A DNA stretch of 64,000 nt from Vulcanimicrobiota bacterium (GCA_019637395.1 JAHBVR010000015.1:200380-264379); one strand, 5' to 3'; counted from the stretch's first letter, positions 28,123-37,470 are shown. Numbers and translations are program-made. The notes: generated by a model from the letters alone, not told the origin.

Positions 28123-30902
28123 TGCACTGCGTGGAGGTTTTTAACCAGGAATCCCAAGCGGTTCTCGGTTTGGAGCGAGTGGCCCAGAGCCGGGTTTATT
28201 ACCTGGAGGGACCGGATCTTGCGGGGATTCTGGCTGAACTTCAAAGAGACGGGCGGGCTCTGGCGGATCCGGTCCGGGAAAAACTGGTCATCGATGAACG
28301 CCGTTCCGGCGACTACCAGTGGTTGGTGGAAGTGGCCTTCCGCAACGGAGTGACCGACAACGAAGCCCGCGTGGTCGAGGAAGTCCTGGAAACGCCCCAA
28401 CTGGTAGCCCGCAGCGCCCGCCGTTTTTACGTCTGGGGGGGACCGTCCGAACGCTCGGCCATGCAGGAACTGGCCGCTCGCCACTGGGCCAACCAGCTGG
28501 TTCAGCGCATCGAAGTGGTAGCGGCCGCGGAAGCTTTACCCTCTCCCCCACCCCTGCAAATAACCCCGGTCCCGGCCACGGCCACGGTGGCACTCCCCGC
28601 CTCTGACGAAGAACTGGCCGAACTCAGCCGGGTCCGCCTGCTGGCCCTGAGCGTGCCGGAAATGCGGGCCATCCGCGAGCATTTTTCCGATCGCCCACCC
28701 ACTGAAGTGGAGTTGGAAGCGCTCGCCCAGACCTGGTCGGAGCATTGCAAACACAAGATCTTCCGCGACACCATCCGCTATCGCGAAGGCGACCGCGAGG
28801 AGCTGATCCACGGTCTTTTTCCTACTTATATCGCGGGGGCTACCGAAGCTTGCCGGCGCGATTGGCTGGTCTCGGTCTTCACCGACAACGCCGGGGTGAT
28901 CGCCTGGAGCGATCGCTATCACCTGGTTTTTAAGGTAGAGACCCATAATGCGCCGTCCGCCTTGGAACCCTACGGCGGCGCCCTGACGGGAATCGTGGGA
29001 GTCAATCGGGACCCGGCCGGCACCGGCCTGGGCTGCGAATTGTTGTTCAATACCGATGTTTTTTGTTTCGGTCCGCTGAACTATAGCGGAGTGCTGCCGC
29101 CGGGATTGCACCACCCGCGCCGTCTTTACGAAGGGGTGCGGCAGGGCGTGGAGGACGGCGGCAACCAGTCGGGTATTCCCACCGTCAACGGCGCGCTTTT
29201 CTTTGATGAGAGCTACCTGGGCCGGCCGCTGGTTTTCTGCGGCACCGGCGCTTTGATGGAGACGCGCACCGGCCACCTCAAGTCGGTACAGAACGGCGAC
29301 TTCATCGTGATGGCCGGCGGCCGGGTGGGCAAGGACGGCATTCACGGCGCCACCTTTTCCAGTCAGGCCATCGGTGGCGAGGCTCCGGTGGGCGTGGTCC
29401 AGATCGGCGATCCGATCACCCAGAAACGCCTGCTGGAAATGCTCAACGAAGCCCGCCAGGCGGGGCTGTACCGGGCCATCACCGACAATGGAGCCGGCGG
29501 CCTGTGCAGTTCGGTGGGCGAAATGTCGGAGCTGAGCGGAGGCGCCCATTTGACTCTGGAAACCGTGCCGCTCAAGTATCCCGGCCTGGCTCCCTGGGAG
29601 ATTCTGGTGTCTGAATCGCAGGAACGAATGACCCTGGCGGTGCCCCCCGAGCGCTGGGCGGCCTTACTCGAATTAGCCCAACGCCGCCAGGTGGAGGTCA
29701 GCGTGGTGGGCACTTTTAACGATTCCGGCCGCTTCAGCGCCAGCTACCAGGGCGAGCAGGTCATGGATCTGTCGCTGGAGTTTTTGCACGGCGGCTTTCC
29801 ACGCCGGGTGTTGGAGGCCGAGTGGACGGCCAGCCTGCCGGAAGGCGCCTGGGTTAACGAACGCGATTGGCGCGAGACGGTGTGCGAGCTGCTGGCCAGT
29901 CCCAACATCTGCTCGCGCCAGGGCCTGATTCGCCAGTATGATCATGAAGTGCAGGGCACCTCGGTGATCAAACCTCTGGTGGGGGTGGCTCGCGACGGCC
30001 CTTCGGACGCGGCCGTGTTGCGCCCGGACCACGAGAGCGACCAGGGGGTGGCCGTCAGTTGCGCCATCAATCCCCACTACGGTGTGCATGATCCTGAGGT
30101 CATGGCCGAGTTGCTGGTGGACGAGGCTCTGCGCAACCTGGTAGCGGTGGGTGGAGATCCGGAACATACCGCCATGCTGGACAACTTTTGCTGGCCCGAC
30201 CCGACCCGGGAGCCGCATAAGATGGCTCAGCTGGTGCGCTGCTGCCGCGGCCTGGACCGGGCCGTACGCTCTTTCCAGACGCCGCTGATTTCCGGCAAAG
30301 ACTCGATGAAAAACGACTATCACGGCCCCGACGGCAAACTGAGCATCCTGCCCACCTTGCTGGTCTCGGCCATGGCCAACGTGCCCGACGTGCGGCGTTG
30401 CCAGACCATGGACTTCAAGCAGGCCGGCGACCTGGTTTACCTGGTGGGGGCCGAGCAATCGGCCCTGGGCTGTTCGCAGTTGGCACGCTTGCGCGGCTTC
30501 GCGGGCGGCTGCCTGGGGAGGGTCGACTTCGAACAGGCCCGGCGGATCTACGGGGTGGTGCACCGGCTGATCCACTCCGAACGGGTAGCCGCCTGCCACG
30601 ACTGCTCGGAAGGCGGACTGCTGGTGGCCCTGGCCGAGATGTGCGTGGCCGGTCGGCTGGGTCTGCGCCTGGAGCTGGCTCCTTCGGAGCTGGCTCCCGA
30701 TGACCGGCTCTTCGGCGAGGCGCCTTCACGCCTGATTTTGTCGATCGACCCGAGACATAAGGCCGATTTCGAAGCGAGCCTGGCGGGACTGCCGTTCTCG
30801 TTCGTGGGGCAGGTGCTGCCCGAGCCGGTCTTGGAATGGAACGGCTCTACTTTGGAGTTGTCCCGACTGCTCCAGGCCTGGCAAGGAGAGCTTTGTTTAT
30901 GA
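28122..30902 (+). CDS. purL: FGAM synthase, intermediate-length PurL with N-terminal extension
   Basis: This ATP-dependent FGAR amidotransferase synthetase subunit has 926 residues from ATG 28122, overlapping purM by one base. Residues from about 180 match small PurL: TWSEHCKHK, VFKVETHNAPS, DGGNQSGIPT, ITDNGAGGLCSS, SESQERM and GKDSMKND. The first 180 residues include two PurS-like segments (for example VEVAFRNGVTDNEARVVEE). Small PurL (about 740) needs separate PurS and PurQ; large PurL (about 1300) contains both. This form seems to have absorbed the PurS part and keeps a separate PurQ, which fits the absence of purS here. Confidence 0.93.
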   Translation: MHCVEVFNQESQAVLGLERVAQSRVYYLEGPDLAGILAELQRDGRALADPVREKLVIDERRSGDYQWLVEVAFRNGVTDNEARVVEEVLETPQLVARSARRFYVWGGPSERSAMQELAARHWANQLVQRIEVVAAAEALPSPPPLQITPVPATATVALPASDEELAELSRVRLLALSVPEMRAIREHFSDRPPTEVELEALAQTWSEHCKHKIFRDTIRYREGDREELIHGLFPTYIAGATEACRRDWLVSVFTDNAGVIAWSDRYHLVFKVETHNAPSALEPYGGALTGIVGVNRDPAGTGLGCELLFNTDVFCFGPLNYSGVLPPGLHHPRRLYEGVRQGVEDGGNQSGIPTVNGALFFDESYLGRPLVFCGTGALMETRTGHLKSVQNGDFIVMAGGRVGKDGIHGATFSSQAIGGEAPVGVVQIGDPITQKRLLEMLNEARQAGLYRAITDNGAGGLCSSVGEMSELSGGAHLTLETVPLKYPGLAPWEILVSESQERMTLAVPPERWAALLELAQRRQVEVSVVGTFNDSGRFSASYQGEQVMDLSLEFLHGGFPRRVLEAEWTASLPEGAWVNERDWRETVCELLASPNICSRQGLIRQYDHEVQGTSVIKPLVGVARDGPSDAAVLRPDHESDQGVAVSCAINPHYGVHDPEVMAELLVDEALRNLVAVGGDPEHTAMLDNFCWPDPTREPHKMAQLVRCCRGLDRAVRSFQTPLISGKDSMKNDYHGPDGKLSILPTLLVSAMANVPDVRRCQTMDFKQAGDLVYLVGAEQSALGCSQLARLRGFAGGCLGRVDFEQARRIYGVVHRLIHSERVAACHDCSEGGLLVALAEMCVAGRLGLRLELAPSELAPDDRLFGEAPSRLILSIDPRHKADFEASLAGLPFSFVGQVLPEPVLEWNGSTLELSRLLQAWQGELCL

Positions 30903-31678
30903 GCGTGCGCGCTTTGATTCTCACCGGACACGGCATCAACTGCGCCCGCGAAATGGCTCAGGGATTTCGGTTGGCCGAAGCGGAGCCGCAGGTTTGCCAT
31001 CTCAACGACCTGGCCGAGGTCGTTCTCGATGACTTTCACATCCTGGTTCTACCCGGGGGATTTTCTTTCGGGGACCATCTGGGCTCGGGCCGGGCGCTGG
31101 CCCGCCGCCTGCGCCGGGCGCCGCTGGGACAGGCCATCGAGCGCTTTGTAGCCGAGGGCAAGCTGGTCTGGGGCGTATGCAACGGCTTTCAGACGCTGGT
31201 GCAGATGGGTTTGCTGCCGGCGGGTTGCACGCTGGCCCCCAATGCCTCAGGCCGTTTCGAATGCCGCTGGGTGCGCCTGAAGGCGCTGCCGACCTCCTCC
31301 TGTCTGTTTACCAAAGGCCTGGATACGCTCGAATTACCCGTGCGTCATGGGGAAGGGCGGTTACTGGGTTCGCCGCCCCCTGAGCTGGTGCCGCTGCAAT
31401 ATTGCGACGCCCAGGGACCGACCCGGGCCTATCCCGAGAATCCCAACGGCAGCCTGCAAGCCGGTGCGGCCCTGTGCAACGAGACCGGCCGGGTCTTCGG
31501 GCTCATGCCCCACCCCGAAGCCTTCCTCCGCTCCACTCAACATCCCGAGTGGACCCGACACAAGGAACTCACCCGCCGCTTCGGCGCCCCTTTCCCCAGC
31601 GAAGGCAGCGGCCTGGCCTTCTTCCGCAACGCCGTGGCCGCCGCCCGCGAAATCGGACTGTGCCCCACCGCCGGCTGA
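30899..31678 (+). CDS. purQ: FGAM synthase glutaminase subunit
   Basis: This class I glutaminase supplies ammonia to PurL. It has 259 residues from ATG 30899 in an ATGA overlap with purL. It has the oxyanion region LPGGFSFGDHLG, the nucleophile Cys in WGVCNGFQ and the His-Glu pair in LMPHPEAFL. Last gene of the purine operon. No terminator is visible before the serpin remnant. Confidence 0.94.
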   Translation: MSVRALILTGHGINCAREMAQGFRLAEAEPQVCHLNDLAEVVLDDFHILVLPGGFSFGDHLGSGRALARRLRRAPLGQAIERFVAEGKLVWGVCNGFQTLVQMGLLPAGCTLAPNASGRFECRWVRLKALPTSSCLFTKGLDTLELPVRHGEGRLLGSPPPELVPLQYCDAQGPTRAYPENPNGSLQAGAALCNETGRVFGLMPHPEAFLRSTQHPEWTRHKELTRRFGAPFPSEGSGLAFFRNAVAAAREIGLCPTAG

Positions 31679-31726
31679 CCGTCCTCGAACCTTTTCACCC
31701 GCACCACCAGCAATCCCAGCATTTCT

Positions 31727-32390
31727 ATGTCCGCCCCTGAGGCCAGAGAATCTTTCGCAAGCGGTATCCCGCCGGAAGCCCAGGTGTGCCGCGCTTTCTA
31801 CTACTCTGTCCTTTCGGAGGAAGTGCAAGCTGCCATCGCACCCGCTTCCGCCTCCGAACTCAAGCAGGCCGCCCGCGACCTTTACCGCCAGCTCGGCGAC
31901 GAAAAGAAGGTCGTAAGCTTCTTTGCCTCTCCCTTCAACGTCAACGGCTGTCTGGGCATGGTCCTGCCTGAGCCCGCGACCAAGGGCCTGCGTTGCCAAG
32001 AGCTGAAAGGTGACCGCGTCCACGCGGTATCGCCGCCCTCAACATCTCCATCGCCAACCTCTTCTTCGCCGACAACCACTTCCAGGTCGAATCGGGCTTC
32101 AAAAATTCGACGTGGCCCTGCCCAAGTTCAAGACCGAATCCGACTTCTCGCTCAAGCCCGCCCTTGCAAAAGATGGGCCTGGACAACCTCTTCGCCGGTG
32201 CTGACTTAAGCGGCATCAACCAGGAAGCCGACCTGTGCGTCAGCGACGTCTTCCACAAGGCTAATGTGGAAGTCAACGAAGATAGCTGGCGACGGAGCGA
32301 CGAGTTCAAGGCCGACCGCCCTTCCTGTATAGGATCAAGGACAACGAGTCGGGCGCCGTGCTCTGGACCGGACGCGTCACCAACCCGTAG
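31727..32390 (+). pseudogene. Decayed serpin gene
   Basis: Serpin motifs occur in order but in changing frames: SFFASPFNVNGCLGMVLP (frame of 31727); then ALNISIANLFFADNHF (from 32035, shifted); then KFDVALPKFKTESDFSL (from 32103, shifted again); then QKMGLDNLFAGADLSGI and VFHKANVEVNE (from 32164); and finally FLYRIKDNESGAVLWTG with the family-typical end GRVTNP and stop at 32390. At least four frame changes are needed. Only about 220 codons remain of a usual 370-400, with a large loss between the IANLFF and LPKF blocks. Serpins are protease inhibitors; this copy cannot make one. An intrinsic terminator follows. Confidence 0.85.
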
Positions 32391-32400
32391 ATTCTGAAGA

Positions 32401-32438
32401 AAAAAGCCCGCTCCGAATGGGAGCGGGCTTTTTCTTTT
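32401..32438. terminator. Bidirectional intrinsic terminator
   Basis: A 14-bp stem, AAAAAGCCCGCTCC paired with GGAGCGGGCTTTTT around a five-base loop, is followed by CTTTT. It sits between the serpin remnant (plus) and the small minus-strand gene and can serve both strands. Confidence 0.9.
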
Positions 32439-32608
32439 CAAGCCCTATCCCGCCGCACCGACCCCATGTCGTGCTGCTGGTTGGAAGCCGCTTTCGGATC
32501 TCCAAGCTCGGTGTCCATTCCCTCTCCCTCATGCGGAATCCGGTCCTCGGGGCGCTCGTAGTCGCGGATGATGCGCTCATCCTTCTTTTCCTCAAACTGT
32601 CTGTCCAT
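32438..32608 (-). CDS. Small charged protein
   Basis: I start at ATG 32608 because AGGAGGA lies seven bases upstream; this gives 56 residues, hydrophilic and rich in Asp, Glu and Arg (DRQFEEKKDERIIRDYERP near the start). No family was recognised. It ends on the shared intrinsic terminator. The very strong ribosome site suggests high expression. Confidence 0.65.
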   Translation of the reverse strand: MDRQFEEKKDERIIRDYERPEDRIPHEGEGMDTELGDPKAASNQQHDMGSVRRDRA

Positions 32609-32683
32609 GATGATTCCTCCTGAGTTCCAGCGTAACTCGCGGAGAGACCCGTGGTCAGAGGTAGCCATACTGGAAAGCCGGTA

Positions 32684-33679
32684 TTAACGACAGAGTTCTT
32701 GGGTCAGCTCGGCAGCCGGGAGCGAGCGCGCCAGCGGAGCTCCCTGGCCAGCCCAGTGAGCTCCGTAGCCGAACTCACCGGCGGCCCTGGCGGCCGCGTG
32801 AAGAGCTTTGCCGGCGCTGTAGGCGATCGGGTAGTCAGGAGGCTGGCCTTCGATGGCGGTGAACAGGTTGGCCAGGCAGCGCGCCGGGCGTCCCGAAATG
32901 GCGCGCGTCATCACCGTCGGCGGCGGATGCTGGAGCAAGCTTTGGATATGAGCGGGTTCGGCCGAAGACTCCGGACAGGCGATATAAGCCGTGCCCAACT
33001 GGCAGGCCGAAGCGCCGGCCTGCAAAGCGGCCCGCACGCCGGCCGCGTGCATGATGCCGCCGGCGGCAATCAGCGGCAGATCGATGCGATTCTTGAGCAA
33101 CTGGACCAGCACCAGGGTGGAGAGCTGCTCATCCTCGGCCGCCGGGTCAAAACAACCCCGGTGGCCGCCCGCCTCCATTCCCTGAGCGACGATCGCCTCC
33201 ACGCCGGCCTGCTGGCAAAGCAGAGCTTCATGCAGGTTGGTGGCGCTGGCCACCACATAGATACCGGCCGCCCTGAGCGGGGCTACGAAGCCTTCGGGCA
33301 GGCCGAAATGCAGGCTGACCACCGCCGGTTTCATCTCTAACAGCAGTTGCAGCACCTCCTGCCCGGGCGTGGGGTAGGCAGGCTCGAGGAATTTGGGGGG
33401 AAAGGTAGCATAGCGAACAAAATGGGGACGGAGGGACTCCAGCCAGGCTGCTTCAACGGCCGGTTGTGGCGACGGCGTCTGGTGGCAGAACAGGTTGACA
33501 TTGAAAGGACGATCGGTCAGCTTCCGCACAGTTTCAATCACCGCGCGAGCCTGAACCAGGTCCAGGTGGCCGATGGCAATACCACCCAGCCCGCCCGCTT
33601 GACTGACGGCCGCCGCCATAGCGGGAGTGGAAACGCCGGCCATGGGCGCCTGCCAGATGGGAAGAGCGGAATGGAACAC
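32684..33679 (-). CDS. Nitronate monooxygenase-like FMN enzyme
   Basis: This TIM-barrel flavoprotein of the 2-nitropropane dioxygenase family has about 331 residues from GTG 33679. The N-terminal LPIWQAPMAGVSTPAMAAAV and the motif AQGMEAGGHRG, with its catalytic-type His, are characteristic. AAGGI and GTAYIACPES bind FMN phosphate. TTG 33724 would add 15 residues overlapping the upstream gene; GTG 33679, just past that gene's stop, is preferred but has no clear ribosome site. Substrates may be nitronates or another small oxidised compound. Probably co-transcribed with the coiled-coil gene upstream. Confidence 0.82.
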   Translation of the reverse strand: MFHSALPIWQAPMAGVSTPAMAAAVSQAGGLGGIAIGHLDLVQARAVIETVRKLTDRPFNVNLFCHQTPSPQPAVEAAWLESLRPHFVRYATFPPKFLEPAYPTPGQEVLQLLLEMKPAVVSLHFGLPEGFVAPLRAAGIYVVASATNLHEALLCQQAGVEAIVAQGMEAGGHRGCFDPAAEDEQLSTLVLVQLLKNRIDLPLIAAGGIMHAAGVRAALQAGASACQLGTAYIACPESSAEPAHIQSLLQHPPPTVMTRAISGRPARCLANLFTAIEGQPPDYPIAYSAGKALHAAARAAGEFGYGAHWAGQGAPLARSLPAAELTQELCR

Positions 33680-33683
33680 TCGC

Positions 33684-34361
33684 TTAGTTGCGGCTCGTCT
33701 CCAGGTAAGCAAGTCGGATATCAAATCTTTCCAGCTCTTCCTCCACGGCTACGAGGCGCGGGCGAAATTCCTCCGCCATCAGCTCCGACATATTCTCAGC
33801 CAGAAGGCGAAAATCGGAGCGCATCTGCTCGAACTGGAGGCTCAGGCGGCGGTCGACCTCTCCGACCTTGCCTTCCAACCAGTCCACACGCCGCTCGAGC
33901 TGCTCAACACTCTGCTCGACGTGCTCAAGTCGCTGCTCGACGTGCTCAAGTCGCTGCTCGACACGCTCAAGCCGCTGCTCGACGTGCTCAAGTCGCTGCT
34001 CGACACGCTCAAGCCGCTGCTCGACACGCTCAAGTCGCTGCTCGACACGCTCAAGCCGCTGCTCGACGTGCTCAAGTCGCTGCTCGACACGCTCAAGTCG
34101 CTGCTCGACCTGCTCAAGCCGCTGCTCGACACGCTCAAGCCGCTGCTCGACACGCTCAAGCCGCTGCTCGACCTGCTCAAGCCGCTGCTCGACCTGCTCA
34201 AGCCGCTGCTCGACACGCTCAAGTCGCTGCTCGACCTGCTCAAGCCGCTGCTCGACACGCTCAAAGCGCTGATCCATGCTGTCGAAGCGAGCTTGAACCT
34301 CGCTTCGGAAACCGTGCAAAAAAGATAGGACGGGCTGAAGTGCCTGCTCGATTTCTGTCAT
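33684..34361 (-). CDS. Long coiled-coil protein built of heptad repeats
   Basis: This protein has 225 residues from ATG 34361 (GGGAGG upstream). After a short N-terminal domain (MTEIEQALQPVLSFLHGF) come 16 almost perfect (R/Q/H)VEQRLE heptads and one degenerate one, then a second coiled-coil block (LERRVDWLEGKVGEVDRRL) and a C-terminal helix. Only the first heptad position varies (Arg, Gln, His). It should form a long parallel coiled coil. No signal peptide or membrane segment is present. The function is unknown. Confidence 0.8.
   Translation of the reverse strand: MTEIEQALQPVLSFLHGFRSEVQARFDSMDQRFERVEQRLEQVEQRLERVEQRLEQVEQRLEQVEQRLERVEQRLERVEQRLEQVEQRLERVEQRLEHVEQRLERVEQRLERVEQRLERVEQRLEHVEQRLERVEQRLEHVEQRLEHVEQSVEQLERRVDWLEGKVGEVDRRLSLQFEQMRSDFRLLAENMSELMAEEFRPRLVAVEEELERFDIRLAYLETSRN
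33895..34265 (-). repeat. 21-bp tandem coding repeats
   Basis: About seventeen copies of a 21-bp unit (GCTGCTCGACACGCTCAAGCC and single-base variants on the plus strand) encode the VEQRLE heptads. Because 21 is a multiple of three and the unit has few stop-like triplets, several other frames also stay open through it. This explains long spurious frames on both strands. Such repeats are unstable in copy number. Confidence 0.9.
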
Positions 34362-34488
34362 TCCCTGGCCTCCCGAATCGGAATTTCCAGAAGTATAGCC
34401 GGCCAACGCAGGGAAAGATAGGGCATTCGGGTTGCCGAACTTTTGCTAAAGTTATTTCACCCCAAAGGCCTGGTCCGTCGGTCTCGGT

Positions 34489-35055
34489 TTACAACGGAGT
34501 GAGCTCGGCGGTCAGGTGGCCGCTAACGTCAAAGGTCCCCTGTCCAGTGTCGGGTTGGACCGCCGTGAAGTTGAAGTCGACTTCGATAGTTGTGTCATCC
34601 AGCGTCACGATGGTCAGGCCGCCCGTGCTGACCGCGGTAGCGCCCCAGGTGCGGCTCCCCACGCTCAGGTCCTGCAAATTCAAGAAGGCACCCAGGCCCA
34701 GGTCATAAAGCAGGCCGGTGGCCAACGGCTCGGCTCCCGTCACCACACCCAGACGCAGGCTACGAGCCCCTTCGCTCAGAGTAAGATCCAGGTTGTTATT
34801 GTCTTCCGAATCGATAGTCAACGAGCCGCCCACCAGACTGGCGGTGCTTACCGGCGGTCGGGTGCCATTGTAAAGCCCGTCCGGTGTAAAAACCAGCGCG
34901 CTGATCTGGCCGTTGCTCACGACAAAAGTGCGATCCGGCGGCGCTTCTTCCTCTTCGGATTCCTCGGGAGGCAGAGTCAGGGATTGAGACTGCTCCAGCT
35001 TCTGGCCGCAGCCGGCCAGCACCAAAAGCAACAGCAGGAGGTAGGTGAATTTCAT
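34489..35055 (-). CDS. Secreted lipoprotein, unknown function
   Basis: This protein has 188 residues. The N-terminal signal peptide ends in the lipobox LAGC (Cys16), so it should be lipid-anchored. An acidic linker follows (residues 25-40), then a beta-rich domain rich in Thr, Ser, Gly and Asp. It lies 10 bp downstream of a TonB-dependent receptor gene on the same strand and is probably its operon partner at the outer membrane. Confidence 0.8.
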   Translation of the reverse strand: MKFTYLLLLLLVLAGCGQKLEQSQSLTLPPEESEEEEAPPDRTFVVSNGQISALVFTPDGLYNGTRPPVSTASLVGGSLTIDSEDNNNLDLTLSEGARSLRLGVVTGAEPLATGLLYDLGLGAFLNLQDLSVGSRTWGATAVSTGGLTIVTLDDTTIEVDFNFTAVQPDTGQGTFDVSGHLTAELTPL

Positions 35056-35065
35056 GATCGTATCC

Positions 35066-37408
35066 TTAAAAACGGATCATACCGTTAAGTAAAATGCGGC
35101 GCTGCTGGATGAAGCGGGTGCCGGAGAAGTCGCTGAAAAAGTTGAGCAGCGGGCGATTGTCAAACAGGTTGAGAATCTGCAGGCTACCGCCATATTCCAC
35201 GCTTTGCGGTTCGCGTTTGGGCCAGTAGTTGAGCGACAGGTTGGCCAGGAAGCGGGGAACACGCTGAGCATTGTAGCCGTAAGGGAAGACGCCGGCGGCG
35301 TTGTAGAGCTGCAGGGCTTCCTGCGGAAATCCACTGCCATAGTAGACGTCGCCCGCCGCCGTCAGACCATTCTCCCAGGTGTGGGAGAGGCCGGCGGTGA
35401 CCTGAACGCGCTGGTCGTGATCGTTGAAGGTGGGAAACTCCGGAGCCGATCCCTGGGCCGTCGGCTTGGCCCGGCTCAGGCTGCCGGTCACGAAGCCGTT
35501 GAATCCGGTTTTGTTGTGCGAAGCTACGGACAACTCCAGGCCTTCGTAGAGGGCGCGGGCGAAGTTGACGGGGGCGTAGACGGGAATATTGGCGATGGGC
35601 ACTAACTGGCCGATATCGATCTGGTCGCGATAGTCCTTGCGCACCAGGGCCACCTTGCCGGTCAACGAGTTGCCGAACTGATGCTCGTAGCTGAGCTCGA
35701 ACTGGTGGACGCGTTGGGGCAGCGTTTCCGTTCCGAAGCTTAAGTCCAGCTCCAAGGGCGGAGCCTGGAAGAGACGGTGATAGGAAAAGCGCAGCACGTC
35801 CTCGGCCGTGGGCGCGAACGCCAGGTTGGCAAACGGGCTGATCTGCCCGGTGTTCACGTTAATCCCGTTGCTGAAACGGTCGAGCCGCACCCCGTAATTG
35901 GCGGTGAACTCATCGGTCAGCGGCAGAGTGTGACTGAAATACATGCCGCCCGAAAATCCGGCGCGAGCCACGTTCGACTGAAAGCGCAGCGCGCCCTGGG
36001 GAAGGCCGCCACCGCCACCCAGATCCAAAATATCGATATCCTGTTGAGAACGGATAAAGTTGGCGTCAGCGCCGGCCACGATGCGCTCGCCGTCCCCCAT
36101 GCGGTGGACGAATTGAAGGCTCGGCTGAATCTGAGTGATCAGGGTGTTGGTGGTGGGTAAGTAGGGCGCGCCCGGATTGGTCGGGTCAGCCGGGAAGCCT
36201 TCCTCGGCCAATTCCTCACTACGATTCTCGTCAAATACCGAGAAGGGCGTAAAGACCCCGTTGTTATGCACGGTTTGGCGCGACCGCAGGTAGGCCAGGC
36301 CCATTTGCAGATCGCTGTCCTCATCCACCTTGCGTTTCCAGGAGAAAAGCCCGACCGTGTTGGTGTCTTGCTGCTCCTGGCGAACCCCGGCCGCGAAGTT
36401 TTGCGGAGTCTGGGCGATACCATAGAGACCAGCCTGATGGGAGATGGTGGTTCCCCACTCGTTCTCCTGGTCGCGCCAACGGAACCGGGCTAATACGTTG
36501 GTGTTCTGCCCCTTATTGTTGAGCGTCTGATCGTTGGGGCTGGGAGGCTGAAACTGCATATTGGTGGTGCCGGTCTTACCCCCCACCAGATAACTGAAAT
36601 TGCCGTCCTCGGAACTACCGCCCAGGCGCAGCATAATCTGGGCCGTACCCTGCGTACCCAGAGTAGGGCGCAGTTCGAAGTAGGGTTCGCGAGTGCCCCA
36701 GTCGGTCAGGCCGTTAAGAACCAGTCCGCCCATGCCGGATTGCGATCCGTTGTAACTGCCGGTGCGGGCTTCCAGGTTGTCCAGAAAGTCGAGATCAATC
36801 GGAGGAGTAGTCGAACTGGCGGGAGGAATCGGGATCGATAACCCGTCGAGTTGAAAATTTACACTCTTGTGATCGCCGCGCACGTGAACCTGTCCGACCG
36901 AATTGATATTCGTGCCGGGGACGGTGGCCAGGACACCTTGGAGACTGCGGTCGGTCAACTGTTCTTGGACAAACTGGCGGTCGCGGCGAATGACCGCGCC
37001 ATCGTTGGGATCCTTACCGTTCACCAATAACTTGTCTTCTTTGAACTTGATGACTTTCTCAGCCTGGCCTTTGACATCCAGCAGGGTCTTATAGGCAGTC
37101 TCGGCGCCGGCGTTGATTTTAACCAGCGCCCGGTCACTCTCATACTCCGCGTGCGAAATCTCTACGTAGTAGTCGCCCAACTGCAGATTGGTGAAGCGCG
37201 CCTGACCATTGTCATCGGTAGTTTTCTGCGCGACTTCGGCTCGGCCGGCCTTATCCTGCACCTTTACGAGTGCGCCGACAATAGGCTTGTCGTTGTCGGC
37301 CCTGAGGATGGTGACGAAAAGATCGCCTTGCGTCTCGATAGCCAGTGAAGGCAAACACGCAATAAGAATGAGCAGTGTCACCAACAAGTATTGATTTATC
37401 CTTATCAT
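35066..37408 (-). CDS. TonB-dependent outer-membrane receptor with N-terminal carboxypeptidase-regulatory-like domain
   Basis: This 780-residue protein has a signal peptide (about 1-23), then a beta-sandwich domain of the carboxypeptidase-regulatory/Oar type (about 28-115, VGALVKVQDKAG...DDNGQARFTNLQLGDYYVEI). A plug domain (about 140-245; VPGTNINSVGQVHVRG) and a long beta-barrel end in Phe (LNGMIRF), as outer-membrane barrels do. The cargo is not clear. An upstream DUF1826 gene and a downstream lipoprotein gene lie in the same direction. DUF1826 genes are often linked to zinc homeostasis clusters, so metal uptake is one guess. Confidence 0.88.
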   Translation of the reverse strand: MIRINQYLLVTLLILIACLPSLAIETQGDLFVTILRADNDKPIVGALVKVQDKAGRAEVAQKTTDDNGQARFTNLQLGDYYVEISHAEYESDRALVKINAGAETAYKTLLDVKGQAEKVIKFKEDKLLVNGKDPNDGAVIRRDRQFVQEQLTDRSLQGVLATVPGTNINSVGQVHVRGDHKSVNFQLDGLSIPIPPASSTTPPIDLDFLDNLEARTGSYNGSQSGMGGLVLNGLTDWGTREPYFELRPTLGTQGTAQIMLRLGGSSEDGNFSYLVGGKTGTTNMQFQPPSPNDQTLNNKGQNTNVLARFRWRDQENEWGTTISHQAGLYGIAQTPQNFAAGVRQEQQDTNTVGLFSWKRKVDEDSDLQMGLAYLRSRQTVHNNGVFTPFSVFDENRSEELAEEGFPADPTNPGAPYLPTTNTLITQIQPSLQFVHRMGDGERIVAGADANFIRSQQDIDILDLGGGGGLPQGALRFQSNVARAGFSGGMYFSHTLPLTDEFTANYGVRLDRFSNGINVNTGQISPFANLAFAPTAEDVLRFSYHRLFQAPPLELDLSFGTETLPQRVHQFELSYEHQFGNSLTGKVALVRKDYRDQIDIGQLVPIANIPVYAPVNFARALYEGLELSVASHNKTGFNGFVTGSLSRAKPTAQGSAPEFPTFNDHDQRVQVTAGLSHTWENGLTAAGDVYYGSGFPQEALQLYNAAGVFPYGYNAQRVPRFLANLSLNYWPKREPQSVEYGGSLQILNLFDNRPLLNFFSDFSGTRFIQQRRILLNGMIRF

Positions 37409-37470
37409 AACCGCGGCATTCTACACGAGTGCCCCCTGACTGGCAACCCCAAAGTTTGGGTGCTGTTCCT

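Noticed and set aside
33627-34328. Leu-rich repeat-like frame on the plus strand (LLDTLKP repeats)
   Set aside because: It is produced by the 21-bp heptad repeat read on the other strand. It has no ribosome site and overlaps the coiled-coil gene entirely.
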